17,516 nt of DNA, taken from NCBI GenBank assembly GCA_903873565.1, contig CAIQOY010000009.1:1-17516 (forward strand). The letters are read 5' to 3'. A model generated the notes under the pieces. The model ran no database searches. It was not told where the DNA came from and saw only the letters and a list, made by a program, of their open reading frames with translations. The number at the start of each line of letters is the position of its first letter. Positions within the stretch are counted from its first letter, which is position 1. Of the stretch, positions 6,125 to 12,947 are shown piece after piece. The DNA comes from an uncultured Actinomycetes bacterium. GTDB lineage: Bacteria; Actinomycetota; Thermoleophilia; Gaiellales; F1-60-MAGs149. Made by a program: the position numbers and the translations under genes.

Positions 6125-7933
6125 GTGTCCACTCTGAACACACGGGTCCCCGCACCTCCGGACCCCGCCGCCGCTCCCGCGGACGAGCGCCGGGTCCTCT
6201 ACGAGATCATCCGCACGGTCTCCTCGAGCGTCGACCTCGAGCGGGTCCTCGGCGCGATCGTCGAGCTCGTCACCGAGCAGGCGCGCGCCCACGCGACCCT
6301 GATCTTCATCGCGGAGGGCCCCGACGGCGCGCTCGTCCTGCGCGCCGTCTCCGACGAGCGCTACCGCGAGCAGATCGGGCGGGTCTCGATGGCCCGCGGC
6401 GAGGGCCTCGCCGGCTGGGTCGCGGAGCACCGCGAGCCCGTCTTCATCGCCGAGCACGCGCTGCAGGACCCGCGCGTCAAGTACTTCCCCGAGTTCGAGG
6501 AGGAGAAGTACCAGTCGATCGTGTCCGTGCCCCTCGTGGCCCCGGACGACCAGGTGATCGGCGTGATCGCCCTCCACGCGGAGGCCCCGCGCGTGTTCAC
6601 CGAGGAGGATGCGGCCTTCGTGACCCACTCGGCCTCGCTGGTGGCCAGCGCGATCGTCAACGCGCGCCTCTACCAGGAGGCGCGCCGGCGCGTGCGCGAG
6701 CTGGAGGGCCTGTCGGTGCTCAGCGCCGCCGTCTCGTCGGCGACCGCGCTCGACGAGCTCCTGCCCACGGCCGCCGACCAGGCGCTGCCCCTGCTCGGGG
6801 CCAGCGAGGCGCACATCTACCTGCTCGACCGCGGCGACCGCCTGCACCGCCACGCCTCGGCGCCCGACCCCGGCGAGGCGCCGCCGCAGGTGACCGTGTC
6901 GGAGCTGGCGGAGGCCCGCCGCTCGGGCGACGGCCGCTCCGTCCAGGACACGCTCGGCGCGGCGCTGCTCGGCGGCCGCCCCGCCCCCGACAGCCTGCTC
7001 GTGCCGATGCTCGCCGACCGCGAGGTGCTCGGCGCCCTGATCGCGCAGGCCGCCGACGGCCGCGCCTTCAGCGAGGCCGAGCGCGAGCTCGCCGCCTCGA
7101 TCGCCGCCCAGGTCGCCGTCGGCATCAAGAAGATCCGGCTGATCGAGGGCCTCGAGGAGCGCAACCTGATCAAGGACTTCTTCGCCGACCTCGCCGCCGG
7201 CCGCCTCGCCGACGGCCTGCCCGGCCGGGCGCGCCGGCTCGGCTGCGACTTCACGCAGCCGAAGCTCGCGCTGGTCGCGCTCGGCTGGCGCGAGGCCCCC
7301 GACGAGGACCGGGCCCGCGCGCTGGAGCGCTTCCGCGGCGCGCTCGCGAAGGCCCTGCCCGGCGTGCTCGTCGACCAGCGCGACGAGGAGGCCGTGGCGC
7401 TGGTGCCCGCGCTCGGCGGCGACGAGGCCGAGACGCTGCGCCGGCTCGAGCGGGCGCTCGGCGAGGGCGCGGCGCGGCTGCCGTTGGTGGTGGGCGTGTC
7501 GAGCCCGTGCGTCGGGCCCGCCGCGGTGCAGGTCGGCCTCGCCGAGGCCCGCCAGGCCGCGCTCGCCGCGCCCGTGGTCGTCGACCACCCGGCGATCGTG
7601 CCGTACGACGGCCTCGGCCCCTACAAGTACCTGCTGCGCGTGCCGCTCGACGGCGACGCCCGCGACCGCCAGCGGCAGGCGCTGCGCCGGCTGCGCGAGT
7701 ACGACGCCCAGCGCCAGGCCCAGCTGACCCGCACGCTCGAGGAGTTCCTGCGCCAGCGCGGCAACATCTCCGCCACCGCGCAGGCCCTCTACGTGCACCC
7801 GAACACGCTGCGCCAGCGCCTGCGCCGGATCGAGGACCTGACCGGGATCTCGATCAAGGACGACGACTGGCTGATGATCGAGATCGCCCTCAAGCTGCTG
7901 CGCCTCGAGGAGGCGCTCGGCACGGGCGCCTGA
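6125..7933 (+). CDS. PucR/CdaR-family transcriptional regulator with GAF domains
   Basis: With GTG 6125 the protein is 602 aa. Residues 37-182 form a GAF sensor domain, including GEGLAGWVAEHREPVFI near 92-108. Residues 205-338 look like a second, degenerate GAF. Residues 375-485 match the CdaR GGDEF-like module, and 535-592 the C-terminal PucR helix-turn-helix (GNISATAQALYVHPNTLRQR, then the RRIEDLTG turn). Such proteins sense a small molecule and switch on nearby nitrogen or organic-acid genes. It is divergent from the glutamine synthetase/glutamate synthase-like cluster and shares its control region, so that cluster is the likely target. The start is uncertain. An upstream TTG at 5981 sits in the palindrome, GTG 6098 and 6104 are possible, and a leaderless CTG at 6134 fits the TAGGGT at 6121. 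Confidence 0.88.
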   Translation: MSTLNTRVPAPPDPAAAPADERRVLYEIIRTVSSSVDLERVLGAIVELVTEQARAHATLIFIAEGPDGALVLRAVSDERYREQIGRVSMARGEGLAGWVAEHREPVFIAEHALQDPRVKYFPEFEEEKYQSIVSVPLVAPDDQVIGVIALHAEAPRVFTEEDAAFVTHSASLVASAIVNARLYQEARRRVRELEGLSVLSAAVSSATALDELLPTAADQALPLLGASEAHIYLLDRGDRLHRHASAPDPGEAPPQVTVSELAEARRSGDGRSVQDTLGAALLGGRPAPDSLLVPMLADREVLGALIAQAADGRAFSEAERELAASIAAQVAVGIKKIRLIEGLEERNLIKDFFADLAAGRLADGLPGRARRLGCDFTQPKLALVALGWREAPDEDRARALERFRGALAKALPGVLVDQRDEEAVALVPALGGDEAETLRRLERALGEGAARLPLVVGVSSPCVGPAAVQVGLAEARQAALAAPVVVDHPAIVPYDGLGPYKYLLRVPLDGDARDRQRQALRRLREYDAQRQAQLTRTLEEFLRQRGNISATAQALYVHPNTLRQRLRRIEDLTGISIKDDDWLMIEIALKLLRLEEALGTGA

Positions 7934-7944
7934 CGCGTCACCGG

Positions 7945-7979
7945 ATCGATACCCATCGATATCGACGGCCGTCTATGGT
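7945..7979 (+). promoter_or_regulatory. ArsR operator and leaderless promoter of the arsenate operon
   Basis: ATCGAT-N4-ATCGAT (7945-7960) is an inverted repeat of the size ArsR/SmtB dimers bind, and it runs into the 10-bp palindrome TCGATATCGA (7956-7965). The -10 TATGGT at 7974-7979 is 6 nt before the GTG at 7986. The operator would cover the -35 region, fitting repression that is lifted by arsenite binding. The AT-rich island stands out against its GC-rich surroundings. Confidence 0.55.
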
Positions 7980-7985
7980 GACGGC

Positions 7986-8327
7986 GTGGAGCCCGCCGCC
8001 AGCGCCCCGCTCGCCTGCCGCACGCCCCTGACCGCGCCCGCCCTCGCGGACGCCGAGGCCGCCGCGCTGGCCGGCACCCTCAAGGCGCTGGCCGAGCCCA
8101 ACCGGCTCAAGATCCTGCACCGGCTCGCCTCGGCGGCCCCGGACGGCGTCTGCGTCTGCGACCTGACCGACCCGCTCGGGATCGCGCAGCCGAGCGTCAG
8201 CCACCACCTCGGCGTCCTGCGCCGCGCCGGCCTCGTCCAGCGCCGCCGCGAGGCCTCCTTCGCCTACTACACGCTCGTGCCCGGCGCGCTCGACCGGGTC
8301 GCGGCCCTGCTCGGGGAGCGCCCGTGA
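7986..8327 (+). CDS. arsR: ArsR-family arsenic-responsive repressor
   Basis: A 113-aa winged-helix repressor. Residues 28-48 are the dimer helix (LAGTLKALAEPNRLKILHRL), and 56-88 hold the recognition region with QPSVSHHLGVLRRAGLV. The CVCDL motif, with Cys56 and Cys58, matches the Cys-x-Cys of the E. coli-type ArsR in which these residues bind trivalent arsenic. The third cysteine of that type is not at the usual place, although Cys11 could contribute. GTG 7986 directly follows a leaderless-type -10 and an operator-like dyad, so the gene is probably self-repressed. Its TGA overlaps the GTG of the GAPDH gene by 4 bp (GTGA), so the two are translated together. Regulation of this operon by As(III) is the likely role. 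Confidence 0.92.
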   Translation: MEPAASAPLACRTPLTAPALADAEAAALAGTLKALAEPNRLKILHRLASAAPDGVCVCDLTDPLGIAQPSVSHHLGVLRRAGLVQRRREASFAYYTLVPGALDRVAALLGERP

Positions 8328-9349
8328 CCGTGCGCGTCGGCATCAACGGGTTCGGCCGCATCGGGCGGCTCGCCCTGCGCGCGCTGCACGACCGCCCCGA
8401 GCTCGGCCTCGAGGTCGTGCACGTCAACGAGACCGGCGGCGGCGCGGAGGCCTGCGCGCACCTGCTCGAGTTCGACTCGGTGCACGGGCGCTGGGACCGC
8501 CGCATCGCCGCCGCCGGCGACCAGGTCGCGATCGGCGACCGGCTGATCGGCGTCAGCGCCCACCCCGACCCGGCCGACATCCCGTGGGGCGACGCGGGGG
8601 TCGAGATCGTGCTCGAGGCGACCGGGCGGCTGAAGACGCCGGAGCGGCTCGCGCCCCACCTCGCCCGCGGCGCCCGCAAGGTCGTGGTCGCGGCCCCCGT
8701 CCACGACCCGACGGCGGCCAACATCGTGATGGGCGTCAACGAGGACGCCTATCTGCCCGACGTGCACGCGATCGTCACGGCGGCCTCCTGCACCACCAAC
8801 TGCCTGGCGCCCGTGGTCAAGGCCCTGCACGAGGCGATCGGCATCCGCCACGGCCAGATCACCACGCTGCACGACCAGACCAACACCCAGACGATCGTCG
8901 ACCGCCCCCACGACGACCTGCGCCGCGCCCGCGCCTCGAGCCTGTCCCTGATCCCCACCACCACGGGCTCCGCACGGGCGATCGGGCTGATCTTCCCCGA
9001 GCTCGAGGGGCGCCTCGACGGCCTCGCGGTGCGCGTGCCGCTCCTCAACGCCTCGCTGACCGACTGCGTCTTCGAGCTCGCCCGCGAGACGACGGCCGAG
9101 GAGGTCAACGGCGTCCTGCGCGCCGCCGCCGAGGGCTCCCTGCGCGGCATTCTCGGCTACGAGGAGCGCCCGCTCGTGTCGATCGACTACCGCACCGACC
9201 CGCGCTCGGGGATCGTCGACGCGCCGTCGACCCGCGTGATCGCCGGCACGCAGGCCAAGGTGCTCGCCTGGTACGACAACGAGTGGGGCTACGCCAACCG
9301 CTACGCGGAGCTCGCGGCGCTCGTGGCGCGGCTCCTGCCCGCCGGGTAG
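8324..9349 (+). CDS. Glyceraldehyde-3-phosphate dehydrogenase of the ArsJ arsenate-efflux pathway
   Basis: A 341-aa GAPDH with the full fold: NAD-binding GINGFGRIGR at 6-15, catalytic SCTTNC at 155-160 with Cys156, and His183 in TTLHDQTNTQ at 180-189. Phosphate/substrate residues lie in RRARASSLSLIPTTTG, and the C-terminal WYDNEWGYANRY block is present. In ArsJ-type operons this enzyme uses arsenate in place of phosphate to form 1-arseno-3-phosphoglycerate, which ArsJ exports (described for Pseudomonas aeruginosa). Two things support this role over glycolysis. It sits between arsR and arsJ with a 4-bp overlap and a 4-bp gap, and its active-site loop reads HDQTNTQ rather than the usual HxYTxDQ. 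The Asp that selects NAD in common GAPDH is replaced by a VNETGG stretch at 34-39, so cofactor use may differ. Confidence 0.92.
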   Translation: MTVRVGINGFGRIGRLALRALHDRPELGLEVVHVNETGGGAEACAHLLEFDSVHGRWDRRIAAAGDQVAIGDRLIGVSAHPDPADIPWGDAGVEIVLEATGRLKTPERLAPHLARGARKVVVAAPVHDPTAANIVMGVNEDAYLPDVHAIVTAASCTTNCLAPVVKALHEAIGIRHGQITTLHDQTNTQTIVDRPHDDLRRARASSLSLIPTTTGSARAIGLIFPELEGRLDGLAVRVPLLNASLTDCVFELARETTAEEVNGVLRAAAEGSLRGILGYEERPLVSIDYRTDPRSGIVDAPSTRVIAGTQAKVLAWYDNEWGYANRYAELAALVARLLPAG

Positions 9350-9353
9350 CCCC

Positions 9354-10610
9354 GTGGCGGACGCGGCGGCCCGCGCGGGCGACCTGCGCAACTACGCGGT
9401 GGTGACCGCCGCCTACTGGGCCGACACGATCGCGGACGGCGCGATCCGCATCCTCGTCCTGTTCTTCTTCTACCAGCTCGGCTACAGCCCGTTCGAGCTG
9501 GCCACGCTGTTCGTCTTCTACGAGGCGTTCGGCATCGCCACGAACCTCGCGGGCGGCTGGATCGGGGCCCGCTTCGGGCTGCGCTCCACGCTGCTCCTCG
9601 GCCTCGTCGTGCAGCTCGGGGCGCTCGGGATGCTCGCGCTCGCCCCCGACCAGTGGCTGGTCGTCGGCTACGTGATGGCCGCGCAGGCCCTCAGCGGCAT
9701 CGCCAAGGACCTGACCAAGATGAGCTCGAAGTCTGCCGTCAAGCTGGTCGCCCCGGCCGGCCGCGACGACGCGCTGTTCCGCTGGGTGGCGGTCCTGACC
9801 GGCTCGAAGAACGCCCTCAAGGGCGTCGGCTTCTTCGTCGGCGGCCTGCTCCTGTCCACCGTCGGCTTCCAGGCCGGCCTCGGCGTCCTCGCCGTCCTCG
9901 TCGGCGCCGGCCTCGTGCTCGTGCTCGCGGCCATGCGCGGCGACCTCGGCCGCGCCAGCCGCGCGGCGAAGTTCACGCGCATCTTCTCGAACTCGCGCGC
10001 GATCAACGTGCTCAGCCTGGCCCGCGTGTTCCTGTTCGCCGCGCGCGACGTCTGGTTCGTGGTCGCCCTGCCCGTCTTCCTGCGCACCGTGCTCGGCTGG
10101 TCGTTCTGGGAGGTCGGCGGCTTCATGGCGATCTGGGTGATCGGCTACGGCGCGGTGCAGGCCGCGGCGCCGCGGGTCCTGCGCCGCGAGGGCCATGCGG
10201 AGCCGAGCGGGCGCACCGCGGCCTGGCTCGCCTTCGGCCTCGCCGCCCTCCCCGCCCTGATCGCGCTCGCGCTGTGGGCGGACGTCGACCCCACCCTGGC
10301 CCTGGTCGCCGGCCTGATCGCCTTCGGGGTGGTGTTCGCGCTCAACTCGTCCGTGCACTCGTTCCTGATCCTGCGCTACGCGGACGGCGACAAGGTCGCG
10401 ATGAACGTCGGCTTCTACTACATGGCCAACGCCGCCGGCCGGCTGGCCGGCACGCTGCTCTCGGGCCTGATCTACCAGTGGCAGGGCCTCGAGGCGTGCC
10501 TCGTCGCCTCGGCGCTCATGGTGGCGCTCGCCGGCGCCGGCTCGCTCGCCCTGCCGGGCGGCACGCGGGGCGGGGCGGCCGCCCTGGCCGCCCCGCCCGC
10601 CCGCGCCTAG
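9354..10610 (+). CDS. arsJ: ArsJ organoarsenical (1-arseno-3-phosphoglycerate) efflux permease, MFS family
   Basis: A 418-aa major facilitator protein with about 12 hydrophobic segments spread along its length. It has hallmark ArsJ stretches: NYAVVTAAYWADTIADGAIR, QLGYSPFELATLFVFYE, GIATNLAGGWIGARFG and the conserved AAQALSGIAKDLTKMSSKSAVKL at about 109-131. ArsJ expels 1-arseno-3-phosphoglycerate, which then breaks down to arsenate outside the cell. It acts with the GAPDH encoded 4 bp upstream. GTG 9354 is the only start that fits this spacing. The last codons encode a Gly/Ala-rich cytoplasmic tail whose DNA forms a 13-bp hairpin, and the TAG overlaps the etfA stop on the other strand. No arsC, arsB or acr3 is in view. 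Confidence 0.93.
   Translation: MADAAARAGDLRNYAVVTAAYWADTIADGAIRILVLFFFYQLGYSPFELATLFVFYEAFGIATNLAGGWIGARFGLRSTLLLGLVVQLGALGMLALAPDQWLVVGYVMAAQALSGIAKDLTKMSSKSAVKLVAPAGRDDALFRWVAVLTGSKNALKGVGFFVGGLLLSTVGFQAGLGVLAVLVGAGLVLVLAAMRGDLGRASRAAKFTRIFSNSRAINVLSLARVFLFAARDVWFVVALPVFLRTVLGWSFWEVGGFMAIWVIGYGAVQAAAPRVLRREGHAEPSGRTAAWLAFGLAALPALIALALWADVDPTLALVAGLIAFGVVFALNSSVHSFLILRYADGDKVAMNVGFYYMANAAGRLAGTLLSGLIYQWQGLEACLVASALMVALAGAGSLALPGGTRGGAAALAAPPARA
10568..10598. terminator. Terminator-like hairpin inside the arsJ 3' end
   Basis: A perfect 13-bp inverted repeat (GGGCGGGGCGGCC and its complement) with a 5-nt loop lies within the last codons of arsJ, just before overlapping stop codons of arsJ and etfA. 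There is no intergenic space, so the signal for at least one of the two converging operons has to be inside coding DNA. This hairpin is the best candidate for both. Confidence 0.6.
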
Positions 10611-11584
10611 CCCCGCGCCCGGATCAGCTCGGTCAGCTTGGGGACGATGTCGTGCAGGTCGCCGACCACGCCGAGGTCGGCGTAGTCGAAGATCGGGGCG
10701 TTCTTGTCCTTGTTGATCGCGACGATCGTGCCGGACCCCTGCATCCCGACCTTGTGCTGGATCGCCCCGGAGATGCCGCAGGCGATGTACAGCTTCGGCG
10801 AGACCGTCTTGCCGGTCTGGCCGACCTGGGCCGAGTACGGGTACCAGCCCGCGTCGACGACCGCGCGGGTCGCCGCGACGGCGCCGCCGAAGGCGGCGGC
10901 GCAGTCCTCGATCACGGCGAAGCCGCCGGCGTCGCCGAGGCCGCGGCCGCCGGCCACGAGCACGTCGGCCGCGCCGATGTCGGGACCGGAGTCCTCGGCG
11001 TCCTCGTGGCCGACCAGCTCGACGCCCTCCGACCAGCTGCGGAAGGACGGCTGGATGCGCTCGACCGGCGCGGAGCCGGAGGCGCCCTCCGTCGGGGCGA
11101 ACGAGTTCGCGCGGGTCACCACCACGCCGACGGGCGTCGTGAAGCCGCAGTGCGCGAGCACCGAGTCGCCGAGGCCGGAGCGGCGCGTGACGAGGTCGGA
11201 GCCGTCGGCGTGGAGCTCGACGGCGTCGATCACGATGCCGGCGCCGAGCCGGGCCGCGAGGCCCGCCATCGCGTCGGCGGTCATGATCGAGGCGCCGGCC
11301 AGCCAGTAGCGGTACTGGCCCGCCTCCTGCGCCGCGGCGCAGGCGTCGACGACGGGCTGCGCGAGCCCGGCGCCGAGGCGCGGGTCGTCGACCGCGACCA
11401 CCGTCGCGGCGCCGTGGCCGCCGAGGGCGGCGAGCGCCGCGTCGTCGAGACCGGAGCCCGTGACGACCGCGGTGACCGGCTCGCCGATCGCCTGGCCGAG
11501 GCGGGCCGCCTCCTCGAGGACGCCGAGCGAGCCCTTGGCGACCTGGCCGCCCTGGACCTCGCAGAGGACCGCGATACCGGCCAT
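10607..11584 (-). CDS. etfA: Electron transfer flavoprotein alpha subunit
   Basis: A 325-aa EtfA (FixB). Residues 1-190 are the N-terminal nucleotide-fold domain. Residues 205-320 are the FAD-binding domain with VLVAGGRGLG (208-217), AVVDAGWYPY (241-250), QVGQTGKTVSP (253-263), GISGAIQHKVGM (270-281) and AINKDKNAPIFDYADLGVVGD (289-309). With EtfB it carries electrons from acyl-CoA or other flavin dehydrogenases to ETF:quinone oxidoreductase. ATG 11584 overlaps the etfB TGA by one base (TGATG), so translation is coupled. Family length is about 310-330 aa, so it is complete. No dehydrogenase or ETF-QO gene lies beside it. Confidence 0.96.
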   Translation of the reverse strand: MAGIAVLCEVQGGQVAKGSLGVLEEAARLGQAIGEPVTAVVTGSGLDDAALAALGGHGAATVVAVDDPRLGAGLAQPVVDACAAAQEAGQYRYWLAGASIMTADAMAGLAARLGAGIVIDAVELHADGSDLVTRRSGLGDSVLAHCGFTTPVGVVVTRANSFAPTEGASGSAPVERIQPSFRSWSEGVELVGHEDAEDSGPDIGAADVLVAGGRGLGDAGGFAVIEDCAAAFGGAVAATRAVVDAGWYPYSAQVGQTGKTVSPKLYIACGISGAIQHKVGMQGSGTIVAINKDKNAPIFDYADLGVVGDLHDIVPKLTELIRARG

Positions 11585-12369
11585 CAGGCCACCACCTTCT
11601 TCTCGACGAGGAACTCCATGATCTTCTCGGCCGCCGACCCGTCGTCCTCGATCAGGACGGTGTCGCCGCGGCCCTCGGGCCTCGACAGCCCGCCGACCCT
11701 CGTGCCGGCGCCCGCGGCGCCCACCGTGGCGGGGTCGACGCCGAGGTCCGCCAGCGCGAGCACCTCGTGCGGCTTCTTCTTGGCGCCCATGATCGCCGGC
11801 AGCGGCGGGTAGCGCGGGTCGTTGATCGCGTCGGACACCGACACGACGCACGGCGTCTGCGCCTTGACCGTGTCGTAGCCCGTCTCGACCTGGCGCTTGA
11901 CCGTGACGGAGCCGTCGCCGAGCTCGATCGAGGCGGCCTGCGTGACGCAGGGCAGCTCGAGCAGCTCGGCGACGAGGCCGGCCATCACGTAGCACTCGGC
12001 GTCGGCGGCCTGCTGGCCGAGCAGGATCAGGTCGTACTGGTCGCGCCTGAGGGCCGCCGCCAGGATGCGGGCCGTGCCGAGCAGGTCGCTGCCGGCGGCC
12101 GCCTCGTCGGCGACGTGCACGGAGCGGTCGCCGCCCTGCGCGAGCGCGCGGTCGACGCTGCGGGCCGCGCTCTCCGGGCCGACCGTGACCACGGTGATCT
12201 CGGTGTCGGGGGCGGGCCCCTCCTTGATCCGGACCGCGGCCTCGATCGCGTGGCGGTCGTAGGGGTTGAGCGTGTTCTCGCCGGCGCGCACCAGCCGGCT
12301 CGTGCCCTCGTCGATCCGCTTCTCGGCGGACGGATCGGGGACTTCCTTCACGCAGATCGCGATACGCAC
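11584..12369 (-). CDS. etfB: Electron transfer flavoprotein beta subunit
   Basis: A 261-aa EtfB (FixA), the partner that holds AMP in housekeeping ETFs and forms the docking surface for dehydrogenases. Typical features are the start RIAICVKEVPDP, LNPYDRHAIEAAVRIKE (34-50), VVTVGPESA, ALAQGGDRSVHVAD (75-88), ILLGQQAADAE (114-124), PLPAIMGAKKKPHEV (189-203, the family signature region) and a C-terminal helix ending in EKIMEFLVEKK. GTG 12369 is chosen because a strong AGGAGG lies 5 nt upstream. The region LGQQAADAECYVMAGLVAELL at 116-136 varies in the family and helps define which ETF class this is, but I cannot assign it with confidence. Confidence 0.95.
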   Translation of the reverse strand: MRIAICVKEVPDPSAEKRIDEGTSRLVRAGENTLNPYDRHAIEAAVRIKEGPAPDTEITVVTVGPESAARSVDRALAQGGDRSVHVADEAAAGSDLLGTARILAAALRRDQYDLILLGQQAADAECYVMAGLVAELLELPCVTQAASIELGDGSVTVKRQVETGYDTVKAQTPCVVSVSDAINDPRYPPLPAIMGAKKKPHEVLALADLGVDPATVGAAGAGTRVGGLSRPEGRGDTVLIEDDGSAAEKIMEFLVEKKVVA

Positions 12370-12396
12370 GGGGTCCTCCTGGTCGTCTGCCGCGCA

Positions 12397-12402
12397 ACGA
12401 TA
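12397..12402 (-). promoter_or_regulatory. Possible -10 box for etfBA
   Basis: TATCGT preceded by GG on the minus strand, with transcription expected to start near 12390 and a leader of about 20 nt carrying the AGGAGG of etfB. It matches the GGTANNNT form seen at other starts here. No clear -35 was found. Confidence 0.3.
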
Positions 12403-12430
12403 CCCAACGGCACCGGATGTTTCGCCGGGT

Positions 12431-12709
12431 TCAGGCGGCGCGGCTGAACGGCCCGCGCCGGCGGCGACCCGCCTCGCGGCCCAGCGCGAGCACGTCGGGC
12501 GGCACGTCGGCCCCGCGCGCGGCGGCGACGCCGGCGGCGGCGACGGCCTCGTCGATCAGGCCCGCGCGGCGCAGGATCACGCAGGCCTGCACGACCTCGT
12601 CGGCGGGCGACAGCTCGTCGGCGACGATGCCGCGCGCCAGCTCGACCGCCTGGTCGCGGCGGTGCGGGCCCTCGTCAAGGAGGTAGCGGGCTGCCCGTGC
12701 TGCGCTCAC
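12431..12709 (-). CDS. Small hypothetical helical protein
   Basis: An alanine-rich protein of about 92 aa that I do not recognise. It appears all-helical, with two short helix-turn-helix-like units (RDQAVELARGIVADE, then DEVVQACVILRRAGLIDEAVAAAG) that recall TPR or similar alpha-solenoid repeats, and a basic tail (GREAGRRRRGP). GTG 12709 is preferred because a GGTAGCGT -10 motif lies 7 nt before it, as at other leaderless starts in the window; GTG 12718 would add three residues but overlaps that motif. The stop is 62 bp upstream of etfB on the same strand, so it could also be the first gene of the etf transcript. Codon pattern and promoter support a real gene only moderately. Confidence 0.55.
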   Translation of the reverse strand: MSAARAARYLLDEGPHRRDQAVELARGIVADELSPADEVVQACVILRRAGLIDEAVAAAGVAAARGADVPPDVLALGREAGRRRRGPFSRAA

Positions 12710-12716
12710 GGCTCCC

Positions 12717-12722
12717 ACGCTA
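12717..12722 (-). promoter_or_regulatory. Predicted leaderless -10 box for the small hypothetical gene
   Basis: TAGCGT, preceded by GG on the minus strand, is 7 nt from the GTG at 12709. It lies beside a 7-bp dyad (ACCCCCG at 12722-12728, CGGGGGT at 12742-12748) enclosing the palindrome GGCGCGCC, which could be an operator or a hairpin. Confidence 0.35.
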
Positions 12723-12768
12723 CCCCCGAAACGGCGCGCCGCGGGGGTCGCCGCGCGGTCCGAACAGA

Positions 12769-12876
12769 GCCTTAACGAACGCCCCGAGGCGCCCCGCAGG
12801 GCCGATTGCGCGCCGAATGTGAAGGCCCCGACGCGCCTTCACCGATCCGGTACGCGACTGCCCCAGAGCCTTCACC
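12769..12876 (+). promoter_or_regulatory. PHO-box-like repeat cluster upstream of the phosphate operon
   Basis: GCCTTAAC at 12769, GCCTTCACC at 12835 and GCCTTCACC at 12868 are spaced 66 and 33 bp apart, exact multiples of 11. The first and last share 10 of 11 bases as AGAGCCTTMAC. A reverse copy, GTGAAGGC at 12819-12826, forms a perfect 8-bp dyad with the copy at 12835. PhoB/PhoP proteins bind TTCAC-type direct repeats at 11-bp spacing, and the genes that follow are pst genes. A TACGGT at 12898-12903 could be the -10. Assignment to a phosphate regulator is inference. Confidence 0.5.
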
Positions 12877-12947
12877 CACGGGCCCGCGGCCGCTCCGTAC
12901 GGTCCCGGCTGACCGCGGAGACCCCGCGGGATCCCCAAGGAGGATCT

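Noticed and set aside
6068..7798. Long minus-strand frame opposite the PucR-type regulator
   Set aside because: Antisense shadow. The plus strand has recognisable GAF and helix-turn-helix motifs.
8324..9349. Housekeeping glycolytic GAPDH
   Set aside because: Its place between arsR and arsJ, with overlapping or near-touching ends, and the altered loop around His183 fit the arsenate pathway better.
12819..12947. GTG 12819 as start of the secreted protein of the pst operon
   Set aside because: It would bury the signal peptide 43 residues inside the protein and lies in the PHO-box-like repeat. TTG 12948 has an AAGGAGG and opens the signal peptide.
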